Assembly (NCBI GenBank): GCA_030916925.1
Contig: JAUPVU010000003.1
Coordinates: forward strand, 1-8,787
Length of the DNA: 8,787 nucleotides
Source: Patescibacteria group bacterium
GTDB taxonomy: Bacteria > Patescibacteriota > WWE3 > 2-01-FULL-39-13
Reading direction: 5' to 3'
In this document: in pieces, positions 6,319 to 8,787 of the stretch
Position numbering within the stretch: the stretch's first letter is position 1
Layout of the letters: each line of letters begins with the position of its first letter
The notes under the pieces: model-generated
The model's input: only the letters and a program-made list of their open reading frames with translations
What the model was told of the DNA's origin: nothing
Databases searched by the model: none
Position numbers and translations under genes: made by a program

Positions 6319-7782
6319 TTAATTATGTCGATAAATATAAATAGTAGGTCCTAATCTATTATATCCCTCCATCTTCTCGATTGTATCAACTAATTCAGCA
6401 TTTTCTAGTTTTAAAGGTCTTGATCCTATTATATAGTTGCCTTGAGCCAACTGTGTAGTAGGTCTTAATTTTCTTAGGCCTAGGTTGTTTACTAAATTGA
6501 GCCTCTCAATATCTTCACCTCGAATATACACATCATTAGTTTTAGATAATTCTTGGTACTTAAAATAAGCTAAATTAACTGTTGATTCTTGTGTGAAAGC
6601 TATTGTTTGGAAAACAACAACTCCAAAAAGTATTGCTATATAGAAATTACTAATATATTTATAGTATTTAAACTTACTTAATTCAAAATATATAAATGCT
6701 CCAATCATGGCAATTAAAGGATATATTGGAAGATAAAAGCGTGGACCAGAGAGGACTATCCTCGTGGCATAAAAGAAGTACCCAACAGAAATTAACCAAA
6801 ACACGATCATAAATATCTTATTTTCTTTTGTAATATTTAATCTTCGATAAAAGATCGGATATAGAATAAAACCAATCGATAAAAGGATTCCTGTACCTTT
6901 CAAAATATCAAGATAATCTAAAAAAGCACGATAAGGCGTTTCAATTAATGTATATTTCACAAGATTAGCTTGTAACTGCCAAAATATTCCCACACCGGGG
7001 TTGTTAGACCAAAATAATTCAAAGTAATATATAACACTTGGGCATACTAATAGGAAAACGCCAATTACTAGAATACCTGCAACGATGTTTCTTTTTATAT
7101 AATCAAGCATTTCAGGTAAAGACCGAGTTTTCATTTGAAGGAATAGTAAAATCGGAATTGCTGACGAAAACAAAACCGCATTATATTTTACTCCAGTGGC
7201 GAGTCCAATAAATACTGCTGATAATAATAAATCTTTTATTCTTTTACTATTCCAATAGCGATATAGAAACCAATAATAAAAAGCTAGCCATGCCATCATC
7301 GCTGAATCCTGAATTGCGTACCTAGAATGTGAAGCTAAATATGGAAACAGCAAATAACTTATTGCGGTAATGATTGCCGTTTTCTTACTATAAATTCCTT
7401 TTGTTATATAGAATACAGGGATTACCGAAACAATAGACAGCGTTGTATTAATAATCCTTGATACCACATAAAATATGAAAGGATCGTCCCAAATTATTGG
7501 AAATACCGATTTTATACTCCCATCTAATCCAACCAACTGAATTAGCGCTCTAAATTTAATGAATATCCAATAAAAGATAAAATGAAAATAATAATTAAAA
7601 TGCGGCCAATCAAAACGATCAATCCACGGACTAAACCGCAAATCCAAAGTTGTCTTAACTAGCGTCGGCTCATCTACATTGTATATATATGGAAATCCAT
7701 GGTTTGTGCCGATATAACGAAGAATAATAATCAAGAGGAATATATAGAAAAGTGGATTTAAGAGAAATACTCTAATTTTCAT
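6319..7782 (-). CDS. GT-C fold membrane glycosyltransferase (PMT/ArnT-like, lipid-linked sugar donor)
   Basis: A 487-residue polytopic membrane protein, about the usual length for the dolichyl/undecaprenyl-phosphate-sugar-dependent GT-C family. The first membrane helix (about 7-25) is followed by an outer loop with YNVDEPTLV (34-42), whose Asp37-Glu38 pair is the family's catalytic acidic motif. Other family features are SRYAIQDSAMM (153-163, Asp159), GLATGVKYNA (193-202, a typical cytoplasmic-loop lysine) and GPRFYLPIYPLIA (346-358) near the last helices. About ten membrane segments are followed by a soluble C-terminal stretch of about 90 residues (395-487). Such enzymes transfer a sugar from a polyprenyl-phosphate donor on the outer face of the membrane, here presumably to the glycan made by this locus or to a protein or lipid acceptor. 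The ATG at 7782 overlaps the flippase gene's end by 11 bases and has no recognisable Shine-Dalgarno, so translation may be coupled. It is a different subtype from the GT-C half of the downstream fusion. Family firm, substrate unknown. Confidence 0.88.
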   Translation of the reverse strand: MKIRVFLLNPLFYIFLLIIILRYIGTNHGFPYIYNVDEPTLVKTTLDLRFSPWIDRFDWPHFNYYFHFIFYWIFIKFRALIQLVGLDGSIKSVFPIIWDDPFIFYVVSRIINTTLSIVSVIPVFYITKGIYSKKTAIITAISYLLFPYLASHSRYAIQDSAMMAWLAFYYWFLYRYWNSKRIKDLLLSAVFIGLATGVKYNAVLFSSAIPILLFLQMKTRSLPEMLDYIKRNIVAGILVIGVFLLVCPSVIYYFELFWSNNPGVGIFWQLQANLVKYTLIETPYRAFLDYLDILKGTGILLSIGFILYPIFYRRLNITKENKIFMIVFWLISVGYFFYATRIVLSGPRFYLPIYPLIAMIGAFIYFELSKFKYYKYISNFYIAILFGVVVFQTIAFTQESTVNLAYFKYQELSKTNDVYIRGEDIERLNLVNNLGLRKLRPTTQLAQGNYIIGSRPLKLENAELVDTIEKMEGYNRLGPTIYIYRHN

Positions 7783-8771
7783 TTCGATTAAATGCTATTT
7801 TCATAAAATATAGAGAAATGAGGGAGAAGACTGCAAAAATGAATACATTAAAAAATTGAAAAGAATAACTTAGAACGACTAAAACAACAGATATTATTAA
7901 ATAATTCAAATCCGCTAGTTGAACAGGAACAAGACCTATCTCCTTCTTAATCATCCATAAATAATGCAAGTAAGACAAGAAACCTCCGACTGACATGCTT
8001 ATGACTATTGCTAGATTCAAATCCAAAAATGTCTTTAGAATGAATAAACTTACAATTGTAACCACCATTAACTCAAGAAAAACGACAAGAGCCTGCATTG
8101 GTTTACCTATTGGAATCGAAAAACCAGATTTGAATAAATTTAAGTGTGAATAAAACCAGAACGCGATTATTAAGGAGTCAACCAATCTAAAAGAAGCTTG
8201 ATATCTTTCTAATAGTGGCTCCTTACCCATAAACGCAAAAACAAAGTCTATTAGGATAATTAATTCCCTTTTTAGAAGTATTAGAGAAACAGCGCCAAAT
8301 AATACCATTACGAAAGCTTTCGAATTACCTGCCATAAAGATTGAAGAAAACTTATCGCGCGATTTCTTATACACACTAGACATACGTGGAAGTGAAACAT
8401 CAGTTACTGCATCGGATATTGTGACAACTTTGAGGGCGATAAACAATGCAACTGTAAATACAGCAACATCTTCTGGCGTTCCAATTTTACCAATCACTAA
8501 AGATCCAAATTGTTCCCATTGAGTTATGATAATTTTTATCACATATACAATGATTGCAATTTTAAAAATCGACCTAAATATACTCATGAATTCATCCTTA
8601 TTAGGAATTTCAAACTCACCTTTCATTACAAAAACGGAATAAATTCCCAATGTAATTGTTGAAAATAATACTGATGCTAACTGACCATAGAAAAATCCAA
8701 TAAAGCCATACGCATTCAAAAAATATATATGAAAAATTAAGCTTGGAAGAGCTTCCAATAGAACCTGGTGC
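7772..8771 (-). CDS. Wzx/MATE-like polysaccharide flippase, 5'-truncated at the contig end
   Basis: The visible 332 residues are the middle and C-terminal part of an oligosaccharide flippase of the polysaccharide-biosynthesis/MATE-like superfamily, which moves undecaprenyl-diphosphate-linked repeat units from the inner to the outer leaflet. Counting from the first complete codon (8768-8770), helices occur at about residues 11-48, 66-83 and 100-120. These are followed by an amphipathic stretch ending in LPRMSSVYKKS (128-138), then paired helices through to 325 with the IGKPMQALV turn (221-229) typical of this family's second half. Full-length relatives have about 430-500 residues, so roughly 100-170 N-terminal residues are missing. 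A TTG at 8756-8758 could be miscalled as the start, but the frame stays open to the contig end and the protein begins mid-domain, so the true start is outside. The bases after 8771 are sequencing adapter. The gene ends in TAG, overlapping the next start by 11 bases. It appears to be the most upstream gene visible in the operon. Confidence 0.82.
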
Positions 8772-8787
8772 AGATCGGAAGAGCACA
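8772..8787 (+). other. Illumina TruSeq adapter remnant at the contig end (not biological)
   Basis: The last 16 bases, AGATCGGAAGAGCACA, are identical to the start of the standard Illumina TruSeq read-1 adapter. They sit exactly at the end of the window, as expected for untrimmed read-through assembled into a contig end. Any translation across them (which would add a few residues before the flippase fragment) is artefactual. Confidence 0.97.

Noticed and set aside
8756..8758. TTG as the start codon of the flippase
   Set aside because: The frame is open upstream to the contig end and the protein begins in the middle of the flippase fold, so the gene is 5'-truncated by the contig end.
1..8771. 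Reassigned UGA codon (as in Gracilibacteria/SR1)
   Set aside because: TGA serves as the stop of the 392-residue GT4, and no in-frame TGA occurs within the six genes.

Overview
The window is one unbroken stretch of a cell-surface polysaccharide (O-antigen, capsule or exopolysaccharide type) assembly locus. Six genes all lie on the minus strand. They are packed with overlaps of 4, 11 and about 44 bases and gaps of 4 and 20 bases, so they look like one transcription unit read from high to low coordinates. There is no gene-free stretch over 300 bases, no RNA gene, no mobile element and no CRISPR array. I see no convincing promoter or terminator.

In transcription order the genes are: (1) a 5'-truncated Wzx/MATE-like lipid-linked oligosaccharide flippase (7772-8771); (2) a 487-residue GT-C fold (PMT/ArnT-like) membrane glycosyltransferase (6319-7782); (3) and (4) two cytoplasmic GT4 (GT-B fold) glycosyltransferases (5186-6298 and 4003-5181); (5) a 1017-residue protein in which a whole O-antigen ligase/polymerase-like domain is fused to a whole ArnT-like GT-C domain (953-4006); (6) the start of a second O-antigen ligase/polymerase-like gene running off the window (1-996), which resembles the N-terminal half of gene 5.

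A plausible division of labour (inference): the GT4 enzymes extend an undecaprenyl-diphosphate-linked oligosaccharide in the cytoplasm, the flippase moves it across the membrane, and the GT-C and ligase/polymerase proteins modify, polymerise or transfer it on the outer face using lipid-linked donors. Enzymes for nucleotide-sugar synthesis, the initiating phosphoglycosyltransferase and a chain-length regulator are not in the window.

The organism is a low-GC bacterium (roughly one third G+C by eye). TAA, TGA and TAG all end genes here, so the code is the standard bacterial one and not one with UGA reassigned to glycine. The compact layout, weak Shine-Dalgarno sites and gene types would suit a Patescibacteria/CPR genome or another environmental low-GC lineage, but the sequence does not prove this.

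The last 16 bases (8772-8787) match the start of the Illumina TruSeq adapter and are not biological. They cut off the flippase gene. The most interesting item is the ligase/GT-C fusion next to a free-standing ligase-like paralogue.
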